From the NCBI GenBank assembly GCA_937976375.1, contig CALJRU010000018.1:1-64000 (forward strand): 64,000 nucleotides of DNA, in the 5' to 3' direction. Source of the DNA: an uncultured Peptococcaceae bacterium (lineage in GTDB: Bacteria; Bacillota; Peptococcia; Peptococcales; Peptococcaceae). Below are positions 41,916 to 49,962 of the stretch, one piece after another. Numbering within the stretch: the first letter of the stretch is position 1; every line of letters starts with the position of its first letter. Position numbers and translations under genes: made by a program. The notes under the pieces are model-generated. The model had not been told where the DNA came from. It saw nothing but the letters and a program-made list of their open reading frames with translations, and did not search any database.

Positions 41916-42967
41916 TGCGCCACATCTATCTGATCCGCCATGGCCATCCTGATTTTCCCATTGGCAGCCGCATCTGCCTGGGTCAAACAGACACACCACT
42001 AGGCCCGCTTGGCCGCCTGCAAGGCATACTTTTGACGCGGACTTTCTCTGCAGCCACATTATCCAGCGTTTATACAAGTTCGCTCAGCCGCGCTTGTGCC
42101 ACCGCTCGCTGCATCAGCCAAACACCCATCATAAATACAGACCTAAGAGAACAATCAACAGGACTATGGGATGGCCTTTCTTTCGATGAAATCGCCCAGC
42201 GTTGGCCCAGAGAATACGCTGAACGTGGGAAGAATCCTACATTAACCATGCCCGAAGGAGAACCGCTGGCTCATGCGCTAACACGATTTACAGATGCTGT
42301 TAACACCATCCTTGAAAGTTCGGAAGGCGACATTGCCATCGTCTCGCACAAAGGCGTTATCAACGCTTTTGTGCAGCAGATCAGTAAGCAGGATGCTTTG
42401 CCGAAGCTGCCTTATGGCGCTTTTTGGCAGCTCACGTTGGAAGGCAATGCGCTGACCCTAAAAAATCCAGCACCGATCAAACCTCTGCCAGAACTAGATC
42501 GCACCTTATGCCTGGCGCTCTTACAAGCGGTTGCCCCGGAACAAGTCATTGCCCATTGCGAAGCCGTTGAAACATTTGCACTTGAACTTGCCGCACAGCT
42601 TCCTCTGGCACTTGATGCTGCGTTGATTGGACAAGCCGCGCTTCTGCACGACATCGCGCGCGTGCAGTCCAACCATGCATATGTCGGCGCACAGTGGCTG
42701 GATCTTCTTGGTTATCCACAAATAGCAGATATTGTGCGCCAGCACCACGATCTTGCCACCTCTGAGATCAATGAAGCCAGCATCGTCTATATGGCCGATA
42801 AGTGCCTGCAAGGAACGCAGCGCGTTTCCATCCACACACGCTTCGCCGCTGCAAAAATGAAATGTCAAAGCAAAGAAGCGCTGAGTGCTTGGAAAAAGCG
42901 CTGGCAAATTACCAATGAATTACAAAAAAATATCAATATCAATTGTGGAAAGGAGATCATCCCATGA
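41915..42967 (+). CDS. Histidine phosphatase fused to HD domain
   Basis: A 350-residue fusion. The N-terminal ~180 residues are a histidine phosphatase (phosphoglycerate-mutase superfamily): LIRHGHPDF (RHG motif), Glu in LREQSTGLWDG and the second His in IAIVSHKGVINAF. The C-terminal ~140 residues contain an HD-type metal domain (LHDIARVQSNHAYVGAQWL) with HHD later (VRQHHDLAT). Such a combination would dephosphorylate a small phosphate or nucleotide, perhaps CobC-like. Its start overlaps the NTP transferase stop by one base (TAATG). The substrate is unknown; it lies between NTP transferase and XdhC, so a cofactor-repair or nucleotide-removal role is a fair guess. Confidence 0.82.
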   Translation: MRHIYLIRHGHPDFPIGSRICLGQTDTPLGPLGRLQGILLTRTFSAATLSSVYTSSLSRACATARCISQTPIINTDLREQSTGLWDGLSFDEIAQRWPREYAERGKNPTLTMPEGEPLAHALTRFTDAVNTILESSEGDIAIVSHKGVINAFVQQISKQDALPKLPYGAFWQLTLEGNALTLKNPAPIKPLPELDRTLCLALLQAVAPEQVIAHCEAVETFALELAAQLPLALDAALIGQAALLHDIARVQSNHAYVGAQWLDLLGYPQIADIVRQHHDLATSEINEASIVYMADKCLQGTQRVSIHTRFAAAKMKCQSKEALSAWKKRWQITNELQKNININCGKEIIP

Positions 42968-43983
42968 GGACATTATTACAAACAGCAAAAAAACATCTTG
43001 AAGAAAATGAAAACTTAGCACTTGTTACCGTCATTGCTTCCAGCGGTGCAACGCCACGCGGCGCTGGTGCCCATATGCTCGTCAGCACTGCAGGACTGCT
43101 CTACGGCACCATCGGCGGCGGTGCTGTGGAACATCGTTCCATTGAAATTGCTCAGACAGTTATCCAAGAAAAAGCTTCACGTGCTCATGATTTCAGCCTG
43201 ACCAAAGACGACGTGCAGGCATTGGGCATGATTTGCGGCGGTGATGTACGCATATTTTTTACTTATCTCTCTGCCGAAGATCATCAACTGCTGGCATTTC
43301 TGGACACTGCCGAAAAATGTTTCCAAGCAGGCAATGACTTATGGTTAATCTGTGCCGTTTCCGCAAATGGTGCCATGGCACTATATGATCGCACACATGG
43401 CTTTATAGGCGCAGACATGCCAAAAGCGCTCGCATCCTCACTTAAACGCAAACCACTTTTAGTAGAAGTGGAAGGCCAAACATATTATGTGGAACAAATT
43501 AACAGTGCTGGTCGTGTTTATGTTTTTGGCTGCGGCCATGTTGCTCAAGAGCTGGTGCCAGTCCTGAGTCACATTGGCTTTCGTTGTATCGCCATGGACG
43601 ATCGCGAAGAATTTGCACAAAAAGCGCTCTTCCCTGATGCAGAAGACGTCCTGCTGGTCGACTTCAATCATATCAGCGACGCCATCACCATCACCGCTGA
43701 CGACTACGCCTGCGTCATGACCCGCGGCCACGCTTATGACGCCGTCATCCAGGCACAGCTGCTGCGCACACCAGCCTCTTACATTGGCGTTATAGGCAGT
43801 GCACGCAAAAAAGCTGGCGTATACCAGAAGCTGCGCGAAGAATATGGTTTCTCTGATAACGACTTCGCCCGCATCACCTCTCCAATCGGCCTCGACATCC
43901 AAGCCGAAACACCAGCAGAAATCGCTATTTCCATCGCTGCACAACTCATTACAGTACGCGCAAACCAGATGAAAGAATGCTAA
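42964..43983 (+). CDS. XdhC/CoxF-like aldehyde oxidoreductase maturation factor
   Basis: XdhC-type proteins bind molybdopterin cofactor, aid its sulfuration and insert it into xanthine-oxidase-family enzymes. The 339-residue protein has the N-terminal XdhC/CoxI domain (VTVIASSGATPRGAGAHMLV, GTIGGGAVEHRSI) and a C-terminal Rossmann domain (VYVFGCGHVAQELVPVLSHIG) ending with ARKKAGVYQKLREEYG. The ATG at 42964 follows GGAAAGGAGATC and overlaps the HPase/HD stop (ATGA). Single copy here, it most plausibly serves the oxidoreductase at 33601-36345. Confidence 0.92.
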   Translation: MRTLLQTAKKHLEENENLALVTVIASSGATPRGAGAHMLVSTAGLLYGTIGGGAVEHRSIEIAQTVIQEKASRAHDFSLTKDDVQALGMICGGDVRIFFTYLSAEDHQLLAFLDTAEKCFQAGNDLWLICAVSANGAMALYDRTHGFIGADMPKALASSLKRKPLLVEVEGQTYYVEQINSAGRVYVFGCGHVAQELVPVLSHIGFRCIAMDDREEFAQKALFPDAEDVLLVDFNHISDAITITADDYACVMTRGHAYDAVIQAQLLRTPASYIGVIGSARKKAGVYQKLREEYGFSDNDFARITSPIGLDIQAETPAEIAISIAAQLITVRANQMKEC

Positions 43984-44056
43984 TGCAGCCCCGTTATTTT
44001 CCAAAGGGCATCTTAAAAAGTAGAAAATATAAACAAAATCAAAGATAAACAAAAGA

Positions 44057-44081
44057 GGTATGCTCAAAAATTGAGCATACC
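44057..44081 (+). terminator. Hairpin after the XdhC gene
   Basis: GGTATGCTCAA pairs with TTGAGCATACC (11 bp, loop AAA). The T-tract is short (CCTTTA), so termination may be partial. Confidence 0.55.
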
Positions 44082-44182
44082 CCTTTACTTCAACACTCCA
44101 ATAAAAACACTTCATCCCTTTTTCTTTCCTTCTTGCTTTGTGCTACAATAGAAACACGAATTATGACAAGGAGTTGATCATT

Positions 44183-44587
44183 ATGGCCACGATTGAACAA
44201 CAGGTCAAAGATTTAAAAAAAGAAAAAGATTACTGCTGCACGCAGATTACCTATCAGCTTGCTGGACTGGATCCGCTCGGGTTGGAAGATGCTGTTGGTC
44301 AGAAGGCACTGCGCGCGCTTGGATGGGGCGTACGTACACAACTTACCTGCGGTGCGATCACTGGCGGTGCCATGGTGCTGGCACTTTATATTGATGACAA
44401 GGAAAAGATGATCAAAGCAATCAAAGAATACACCGAATGGTTCAAAGAAACATTCCACCATACTCAATGCGGCGATCTGCTTGGTTGGGGCAAGGAACCA
44501 GACGGCACATGCCACGACACGATTGTCGCGCCATGTGTGAAACATTTGCTGGCGCTGCGTGAACAATATATGGGGACTGCAGAATAA
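44183..44587 (+). CDS. C-GCAxxG-C-C family protein, second copy
   Basis: A 134-residue protein with the family's cysteine set: KDYCCTQITYQLAG, TCGAITGGAMVLA (C-GAITGG), HTQCGDLLG and CHDTIVAPC near the C-terminus. It shares the EYTEWFKE stretch with the protein at 30059-30484, so the two are paralogues, but it differs in its N-terminus. The ATG at 44183 follows AAGGAGTTGATC. It lies at the far end of the rightward cluster, after a weak hairpin, and may have its own promoter. A redox role is inferred only from the cysteines. Confidence 0.83.
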   Translation: MATIEQQVKDLKKEKDYCCTQITYQLAGLDPLGLEDAVGQKALRALGWGVRTQLTCGAITGGAMVLALYIDDKEKMIKAIKEYTEWFKETFHHTQCGDLLGWGKEPDGTCHDTIVAPCVKHLLALREQYMGTAE

Positions 44588-44591
44588 CAAC

Positions 44592-44620
44592 AAACGGCCT
44601 TTGTATTGCAGAGGCCGTTT
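44592..44620 (+). terminator. Rho-independent terminator of the rightward molybdenum cluster
   Basis: AAACGGCCT (44592-44600) pairs with AGGCCGTTT (44612-44620), followed by ATTGTTT. Confidence 0.75.
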
Positions 44621-44633
44621 ATTGTTTGAAGAT

Positions 44634-44668
44634 AAAAAGGCTCTGGGCATACGCTCAGAGCTTTTTAT
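44634..44668. terminator. Terminator of the lipoprotein gene
   Basis: AAAAAGG-CTCTG pairs with CAGAGCTTTTT (one bulged G). It serves the leftward lipoprotein gene ending at 44680. Confidence 0.7.
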
Positions 44669-44679
44669 TTGATGCTGTA

Positions 44680-45861
44680 TTATTCTGGCTGTTGAACAGC
44701 GTAAACCTCGATATCGTCGTAGTCACTGAAGCTGCTCTTTGATGAAATGTTAAAGTCCACGGTTTTTCCTGCTTTAATGGTGCCGATCTTTCCAGTAACA
44801 CCGCCAACGATGTTCTTGCCGCGCTTGAAAACGACGGTAGCAATAACATTTTCTTGATCTTCATCGGTATTGTTGGTGATGGTGCCAGTAAAGGTGGTAT
44901 TGTCTTTATTGTGCTTTTCCTCCACATCGTTTACTTGCAGATCACCAACAGCCGGAATATCGGAGCCTGAAAAAGCTTTAAAGTCATAGTCATTGTTTTC
45001 TACTGTAATCTCGACTTTATCAGGTTTCCCTTTCGGGCAATTGATGGAATCACCAAAGCTCAGGGTGTCTCCAGGAGCGACGGACGAGAGTGAACAATTT
45101 TGTTTGGTCAGCACGCGCTCGTTTTTATCAAGGACTGTGATCTCGATATTTGGCGACATGATGGCATTATAAGTGTTCGGATTTTTGATCTCAACAGCAT
45201 AATAAATTAACGAATTGCCGCCTTCCATGGTTTCCACTGTGTAGCCCGTGTCGAGCACTTCAATGTCCTGTACTTTTTCTTTTTCTGCTGCTTCTTTATC
45301 GGCAGCAGAAGTATCTTTTTCGTCTTTGCTGTTTTTATCAGACTTATCATCATCATTTTTATCTTTGTCGTTGTCGTCATCCGACTCTGGCAGGTCAACA
45401 GCAAGATAGGTGTAATCTGTGTCGGAAGGAATGAGAACGGTTTCTGCGCCTGTTGCAGTGCCTTCTAAGGTTAATTTCCCATCGGCATAGCTGAAGGTAC
45501 GCGTTTCGTCGGTGGAACCATAGGCGGTTGTCGCCATGATGTCCTCATCACGCTCAGATTCCCAGCTATAGGTATCGGTATCTTCTGTTGGTGCATCATA
45601 GGTACCCGCCCAATAAACAGAACCATTCTGGTCATAGCTGGAGACCCAATGCAGTTCGATGAGGTCACCTTTAATGAAGCCGGCCAGATAGTATCCACTG
45701 CCCTGTGTTTCCGCGATCCAGCTTCCTTGCAGATCCAGTGCATTGACGGCTTCACTTTCCGGCGCTGCCGATGTATCGCTGCTGGCGTTGTTGCCACAGC
45801 CTGCTGCAAACAGCATCACACCAATGAGCATCAAAGCCAGAATCTTTTTTCTTAGATTCAT
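44680..45861 (-). CDS. Large lipoprotein with acidic linker and FxLYD-like domain
   Basis: A 393-residue surface lipoprotein. The signal ends at lipobox LFAAGC. An N-terminal domain (~40-150) has WIAETQGSGYYLAGF-type beta sequence, then a highly charged Asp/Lys/Glu stretch (about 155-200) forms a flexible linker, and the C-terminal half (VEIKNPNTYNAIMSPNIEIT; VGDLQVNDVEEKHNKDNTTF) resembles FxLYD-type or DUF beta-sandwich domains found in Firmicutes lipoproteins. No enzyme motif is visible. It is monocistronic and read toward the rightward cluster. Confidence 0.75.
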   Translation of the reverse strand: MNLRKKILALMLIGVMLFAAGCGNNASSDTSAAPESEAVNALDLQGSWIAETQGSGYYLAGFIKGDLIELHWVSSYDQNGSVYWAGTYDAPTEDTDTYSWESERDEDIMATTAYGSTDETRTFSYADGKLTLEGTATGAETVLIPSDTDYTYLAVDLPESDDDNDKDKNDDDKSDKNSKDEKDTSAADKEAAEKEKVQDIEVLDTGYTVETMEGGNSLIYYAVEIKNPNTYNAIMSPNIEITVLDKNERVLTKQNCSLSSVAPGDTLSFGDSINCPKGKPDKVEITVENNDYDFKAFSGSDIPAVGDLQVNDVEEKHNKDNTTFTGTITNNTDEDQENVIATVVFKRGKNIVGGVTGKIGTIKAGKTVDFNISSKSSFSDYDDIEVYAVQQPE

Positions 45862-46004
45862 GATGTTTCTCCCCTTGTAGATATTTTCGATTTAAGAACA
45901 ATCGAAAACTACGCATTAAAATAGTGACAAATTAATTACACCATATCTTGTAGGAATTTTCAATTGAAACTTTTTTGAACGAGTGATTTTTCGCTGACAA
46001 GTTC

Positions 46005-46514
46005 TTATTCCATCAGGATACCAATATCGCGCAGTGTTTTGCGCACGCGTTCTGCCGCTGCTTCGTCTGGACAACGCAGCGTGTGAAGATGAATGCCATC
46101 GGTTAATGCACTGATGGGCTGCGCAGCAGCATGTTGAGATTTCTCAATGAAAGCAGCCACTTCATATCGGCTAGACAGATCCAGTTGCCCCGTAAGCTGT
46201 CCATAGATGGGATGGGAAACGATCACATCCAGCACAGTGCATCCCTGATCCACGATGGCGTTGAGTTCTTCTTGCATACGCGCGGCGTCGTGGCGACAAG
46301 CCACCTGGCAAACAAAGCCGCCTTGATGTCGATCACAAATGTAACCGTGCGGCGTGGCAAGGATTTCATTACCAGCTGCACGCAGGAGAGCGATATCACC
46401 AACGATGATTTGACGGCTCACAGAGCATTCCGCCGCCAATGTCGAAGCGCTAATGGCCGCATCAGCAGTCTGCAGTCGCTGTAAGATTTTCTCTCGTCGT
46501 TCTTTGGCATTCAT
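46005..46514 (-). CDS. niaR: NiaR-type niacin-responsive repressor
   Basis: A 169-residue repressor of NAD-precursor genes. The N-terminal HTH_11 domain (SASTLAAECSVSRQIIVGDI) is followed by a 3H domain, whose conserved His residues in VIVSHPIYGQL, DGIHLHTLRCP and the preceding region bind a metal/niacin. NiaR uses nicotinic acid as co-repressor. Start ATG at 46514. It diverges from an ArsB/SLC13-like permease gene with ~180 bases between. A palindrome resembling a NiaR operator lies at the start of a PTS-EIIC-like gene nearby (47919-47938). Confidence 0.88.
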   Translation of the reverse strand: MNAKERREKILQRLQTADAAISASTLAAECSVSRQIIVGDIALLRAAGNEILATPHGYICDRHQGGFVCQVACRHDAARMQEELNAIVDQGCTVLDVIVSHPIYGQLTGQLDLSSRYEVAAFIEKSQHAAAQPISALTDGIHLHTLRCPDEAAAERVRKTLRDIGILME

Positions 46515-46617
46515 GATGCCTCACCTCTTTCTTTCATTATATTATAGAGGATAAGCTGCACCAGGTCTAGCGGCAAGCGCAGCCGAATGCGAGAATGATT
46601 TTTAGTCATTTCCGGCA

Positions 46618-46646
46618 TTGCCGCTGGCGACCAGCACGGGTATAAT
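46618..46646 (+). promoter_or_regulatory. Promoter of the SLC13/ArsB-like permease gene
   Basis: TTGCCG (46618-46623), 17-base spacer, TATAAT (46641-46646), ~49 bases before the TTG start. Confidence 0.65.
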
Positions 46647-46694
46647 AGAATGCGGTGTGCAAAATATGAAACACTTTTGAAAGGAGGCGCGCCA

Positions 46695-47825
46695 TTGCGA
46701 AAAATCATCCATTGGTTCAAGCAAGAGGCGGTGTTGTCCGTGGCATTCATTCTGGCGGTCGTCTCATCCTTCATCGTACATCCCGACGCTGGGTACTTGG
46801 CATATCCAGACTATCGCACCTTGGCCTTGTTATTCTGTTTGATGATTATTGTGGCAGGATTGCAGCACCTTGGCGTGTTTGCGCTTTTGGGACAAAAACT
46901 GATCAAAAAAGCACACAGCCTGCGTATGCTCTACGCGGTTATGATCCTGTTGTGTTTCTTTTGCAGCATGGTGATCACCAATGATGTGACGCTGATCACG
47001 TTTGTACCTTTTACGATTCTTGTTTTTCGTATGATTGAGCGCGAGGACCGTGTGCTGAAACTGGTGGTGCTGGAAACGATCGCTGCCAATCTTGGGAGCA
47101 TGGCGACACCAATTGGCAATCCTCAAAACCTCTATCTTTACTCTGTATCGAATATGTCGTTTGCCGATTTTGCCTGGGCAGTGTGGCCTTATACGGCACT
47201 TGCCTTGGTGATGCTGTTGGCAAGTGTGCGCACGGTGCGCGAGGCACCGCTGAGCCATCGTCTTGTCAGCGATGAAGCAGCATCACCGCTTGTCGCACCA
47301 CATGGTCTGAAACGTGCAATGGCCCCTTATCTGGCTTTGCTTGTGCTGTGTCTATTGGTGGTGTTCCGTGTGCTGCCTTATGGACCAGTATTGATCATTG
47401 TAGCGGTGGTTGTTTTTGTGGTAGACCGCAGCCTGTTTCGTCAGGTGGATTACGGTCTTTTGGCAACATTTGTCTGTTTCTTTGTTTTTATCGGCAATGT
47501 AAAACGCATTTCAGCCGTCAGCGCTTTGCTGGTCTCCCTTATGGCTGGGCGTGAACTGGGTGCTGGCATTCTCACCAGTCAAATCATCAGCAATGTGCCG
47601 GCAGCCATTTTGCTGTCCGGCTTTACCCATAATCTCACCACATTATTAACAGCGGTCAATCTGGGTGGATTGGGCACCTTGGTAGCCTCACTGGCGAGTT
47701 TGATTTCGTTCAAATTTTTCAGCAAGGATTATCCAACACAAAAAGGGCATTTTTTGAAAGTATTTACACTGTGGAATGTGGGCTTTCTCATCATCCTCAC
47801 ACTGCTGGCGATGCTTCTCATTTAA
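46695..47825 (+). CDS. SLC13/ArsB-like anion permease
   Basis: A ~376-residue membrane protein with about 10-11 hydrophobic segments. VITNDVTLITFVPFTILVFRM and the TP-like sequence MATPIGNPQNLYLY, and the second-half ISNVPAAILLSGF, match the NhaD/ArsB/CitMHS/SLC13 fold. The natural start is TTG at 46695: AAAGGAGGCGCGCCA stands directly before it, while the frame from 46650 lacks a ribosome site. It diverges from niaR. The substrate (citrate-like anion, or a Na+/H+ role) is undetermined. Confidence 0.8.
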   Translation: MRKIIHWFKQEAVLSVAFILAVVSSFIVHPDAGYLAYPDYRTLALLFCLMIIVAGLQHLGVFALLGQKLIKKAHSLRMLYAVMILLCFFCSMVITNDVTLITFVPFTILVFRMIEREDRVLKLVVLETIAANLGSMATPIGNPQNLYLYSVSNMSFADFAWAVWPYTALALVMLLASVRTVREAPLSHRLVSDEAASPLVAPHGLKRAMAPYLALLVLCLLVVFRVLPYGPVLIIVAVVVFVVDRSLFRQVDYGLLATFVCFFVFIGNVKRISAVSALLVSLMAGRELGAGILTSQIISNVPAAILLSGFTHNLTTLLTAVNLGGLGTLVASLASLISFKFFSKDYPTQKGHFLKVFTLWNVGFLIILTLLAMLLI

Positions 47826-47843
47826 TATGCTATATCATAAAAT

Positions 47844-47874
47844 AACGCCGTTCCTATCGTTGGAACGGCGTTTT
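47844..47874 (+). terminator. Rho-independent terminator
   Basis: AACGCCGTTCC (47844-47854) pairs with GGAACGGCGTT (47862-47872), ending in TTTT. Confidence 0.85.
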
Positions 47875-47877
47875 CTA

Positions 47878-47906
47878 TTGACAGCATCTGTGCGGCGCGA
47901 TACAAT
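47878..47906 (+). promoter_or_regulatory. Promoter of the PTS-EIIC-like gene
   Basis: TTGACA (47878-47883), 17-base spacer, TACAAT (47901-47906): a near-consensus sigma-A promoter. Confidence 0.8.
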
Positions 47907-47918
47907 AGCACTGTCGCA

Positions 47919-47938
47919 TCACCTGTCAAGACAGGTGA
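47919..47938. promoter_or_regulatory. Palindromic operator candidate (NiaR-like)
   Basis: TCACCTGTCAAGACAGGTGA is an almost perfect 20-bp palindrome just downstream of the promoter's start site. From memory NiaR operators are built on ACACCTGT/ACAGGTGT halves, which this closely resembles. niaR lies 1.4 kb away on the opposite strand. Confidence 0.5.
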
Positions 47939-47969
47939 CAACCTGTTTTAAACAAAGGGGGAGGACTCT

Positions 47970-49064
47970 ATGAGTAAGGTAGGCGCTTTTCTCAAGCGCA
48001 AGGATATTGAAATTTCATTGCGGCGCTACGGCATCGACGCGCTGGGTGCCATGGCACAGGGGCTTTTTTGTTCGCTGTTGATTGGGACCATCATTGATAC
48101 CATTGGCACACAGTTTCACATTGCTGCACTGTCCAACACGGTGGCAACCATTTCTGGCAACGACTACACCGTTGGCGGGCTGGCATCGGCGATGAGCGGT
48201 CCAGCCATGGCGGTGGCCATTGGCTACGCCCTGCGGTGCCCGCCATTGGTATTGTTCTCGCTGATCACAGTAGGTTTTTCGGCAAACGCATTGGGCGGTG
48301 CCGGCGGTCCTTTGGCAGTGCTCTTTGTCGCCATCATTGCCGCTGAAATCGGAAAAGCAGTCAGCAAGGAAACCAAAATTGACATTCTGGTGACGCCATT
48401 GGTCACCATTGGCGTCGGCATTGCTTTGTCGGCGGCGATTGCACCAGCACTCGGTGCTGCAGCAATGAAGGTCGGCAGCCTGATCATGTGGGCCACGGAA
48501 CTGCAGCCATTCTGGATGGGTATTTTGGTATCGGTGGTCGTTGGCATTGCGTTGACACTGCCAATTTCCTCTGCGGCCATCTGCGCTGCGCTTTCACTCA
48601 CTGGATTGGCTGGCGGAGCGGCAGTGGCCGGCTGCTGTGCACAAATGGTCGGCTTTGCCGTCATGAGTTTCAAGGAAAATCGCTGGGGCGGGCTGGTCAG
48701 CCAGGGGCTTGGCACGTCCATGCTGCAGATGGGCAATATTGTGCGCAATCCTTGGATCTGGGTGGCACCAACATTGGCCTCTGCCATCACCGGGCCATTG
48801 GCAACCTGTGTATTCCATTTGGAAATGAACGGCACTCCTGTCTCTTCCGGTATGGGCACCTGCGGCCTGGTTGGCCCAATCGGCGTTTATTCCGGCTGGG
48901 TAGCTGATGTAGCAAACGGTGCCAAAGCAGCCATCACATCGATGGATTGGCTGGGACTGGTGCTGATCTGCTTTGTGCTGCCAGCCATTCTGGCACCGCT
49001 TTTTAACAAGATCATGCGCAAGATCGGCCGCGTCAAAGACGGCGACCTGACACTGGATGCTTAA
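47970..49064 (+). CDS. PTS_EIIC_2-type membrane protein
   Basis: A 364-residue integral membrane protein resembling the PTS system EIIC_2 family (small Gly/Ala-rich segments, FSANALGGAGGPLAVLFVAIIAA and TLPISSAAICAALSLTGLAGGAAVAGCC, then GMGTCGLVGPIGVYSG). No EIIA, EIIB or catalytic His/Cys are linked, so a sugar PTS function is doubtful; this domain is often found in transporters of uncertain substrate. The ATG at 47970 follows AAAGGGGGAGG. The strong promoter with an NiaR-like palindrome suggests it could be a niacin-related transporter, an inference only. Confidence 0.75.
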   Translation: MSKVGAFLKRKDIEISLRRYGIDALGAMAQGLFCSLLIGTIIDTIGTQFHIAALSNTVATISGNDYTVGGLASAMSGPAMAVAIGYALRCPPLVLFSLITVGFSANALGGAGGPLAVLFVAIIAAEIGKAVSKETKIDILVTPLVTIGVGIALSAAIAPALGAAAMKVGSLIMWATELQPFWMGILVSVVVGIALTLPISSAAICAALSLTGLAGGAAVAGCCAQMVGFAVMSFKENRWGGLVSQGLGTSMLQMGNIVRNPWIWVAPTLASAITGPLATCVFHLEMNGTPVSSGMGTCGLVGPIGVYSGWVADVANGAKAAITSMDWLGLVLICFVLPAILAPLFNKIMRKIGRVKDGDLTLDA

Positions 49065-49069
49065 CACAC

Positions 49070-49098
49070 AACGCTCACCAAATAGGGTGAGCGTTTTT
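49070..49098 (+). terminator. Rho-independent terminator
   Basis: AACGCTCACC pairs with GGTGAGCGTT, followed by T-run. Confidence 0.85.
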
Positions 49099-49217
49099 CA
49101 TGCCAGCGATTAAAAACGCCTATTCTCAAGATGGATGTCAAGCGTTATAATAGGAACGTTGAAAAGTTCGATTCAAGCGTAGCTGTGACTTACGCACAAT
49201 ATTGGAGGAAAGAAAAA

Positions 49218-49871
49218 ATGGAATTTAAGACCCACGTAACCCTGCATAAAGACGGCACCTATTCTCTCGGCGTCAACATTGACTACGGTTTCCTGAGCCC
49301 AGACGACCTGATCAAAATCGCTGAGCTCGCTAAAAAGCACAATGTTACCCAAATCATGGCCACCACAGCTAAGAAGATCAGCTTCTACAATGTTCAAGAA
49401 GCCGATGTAAACCCACTGTGGGACGACATTCTCGCAACATTTGGCGACCGTGTACGCAATCCAAAAGGCAAAATCATCGTTTGCCCTGGCAAAGACCACT
49501 GCAAATTTGCTATGCCTGGCTTCGACGGTCATGCCATGGCTGACAAGATCGTTGCCATCTCCCAGAAGCACGACGCTGGCAAGCTCAAAGTCGGCGTAGC
49601 AACCTGCCCACGCTGCTGCTCCATGGCACGCGTTCGCGACATTGCTGTTTACGCTGCCGCAAAAGGCTGGACCGTTGCCCTTGGCGGCAATGGCGGCACA
49701 CTGCCTGGTGCTGGCACAGTTGTTGCTGATGGTTTGTCCGATGACGAAGCACTCGCACTCGTTGACAAGCTCTACACCTATGTCGAAACCAAGAAAAATG
49801 GCAATGAACGTTCCGCTCGCCTGCTGAAACGTCTTGGCGAAGACGATCTGAAAGCTTTCTTAGCCGAATAA
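49218..49871 (+). CDS. Siroheme-[4Fe-4S] type sulfite/nitrite reductase-like protein
   Basis: A single-domain, 217-residue member of the nitrite/sulfite reductase hemoprotein family. The N-terminal ferredoxin-like half (HVTLHKDGTYSLGVNIDYG) precedes the siroheme/Fe-S Cys set CPGKDHC (Cx5C) and CPRCCSM (Cx3C). The complete enzyme halves are missing, so it is a stand-alone small version like those found in some anaerobes. The ATG at 49218 follows GGAGGAAAG; the longer frame from 49131 is not needed. It is monocistronic with a -10 TATAAT at 49146-49151. Sulfite, nitrite or a structural role is unknown. Confidence 0.82.
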   Translation: MEFKTHVTLHKDGTYSLGVNIDYGFLSPDDLIKIAELAKKHNVTQIMATTAKKISFYNVQEADVNPLWDDILATFGDRVRNPKGKIIVCPGKDHCKFAMPGFDGHAMADKIVAISQKHDAGKLKVGVATCPRCCSMARVRDIAVYAAAKGWTVALGGNGGTLPGAGTVVADGLSDDEALALVDKLYTYVETKKNGNERSARLLKRLGEDDLKAFLAE

Positions 49872-49891
49872 TCTATTGATCACACCACTTT

Positions 49892-49924
49892 GCGCCATCG
49901 AGCACCACGCGATGGCGCTTTTTT
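49892..49924 (+). terminator. Rho-independent terminator
   Basis: GCGCCATCG (49892-49900) pairs with CGATGGCGC (49910-49918), followed by T6. Confidence 0.88.
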
Positions 49925-49930
49925 GCATGC

Positions 49931-49959
49931 AAAAGGCTTGGCGTTCTGCCAAGCCTTTT
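49931..49959 (-). terminator. Terminator of the SLH protein gene
   Basis: AAAAGGCTTGGC (49931-49942) pairs with GCCAAGCCTTTT (49948-49959); four Ts follow on the minus strand. Confidence 0.75.
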
Positions 49960-49962
49960 CCT

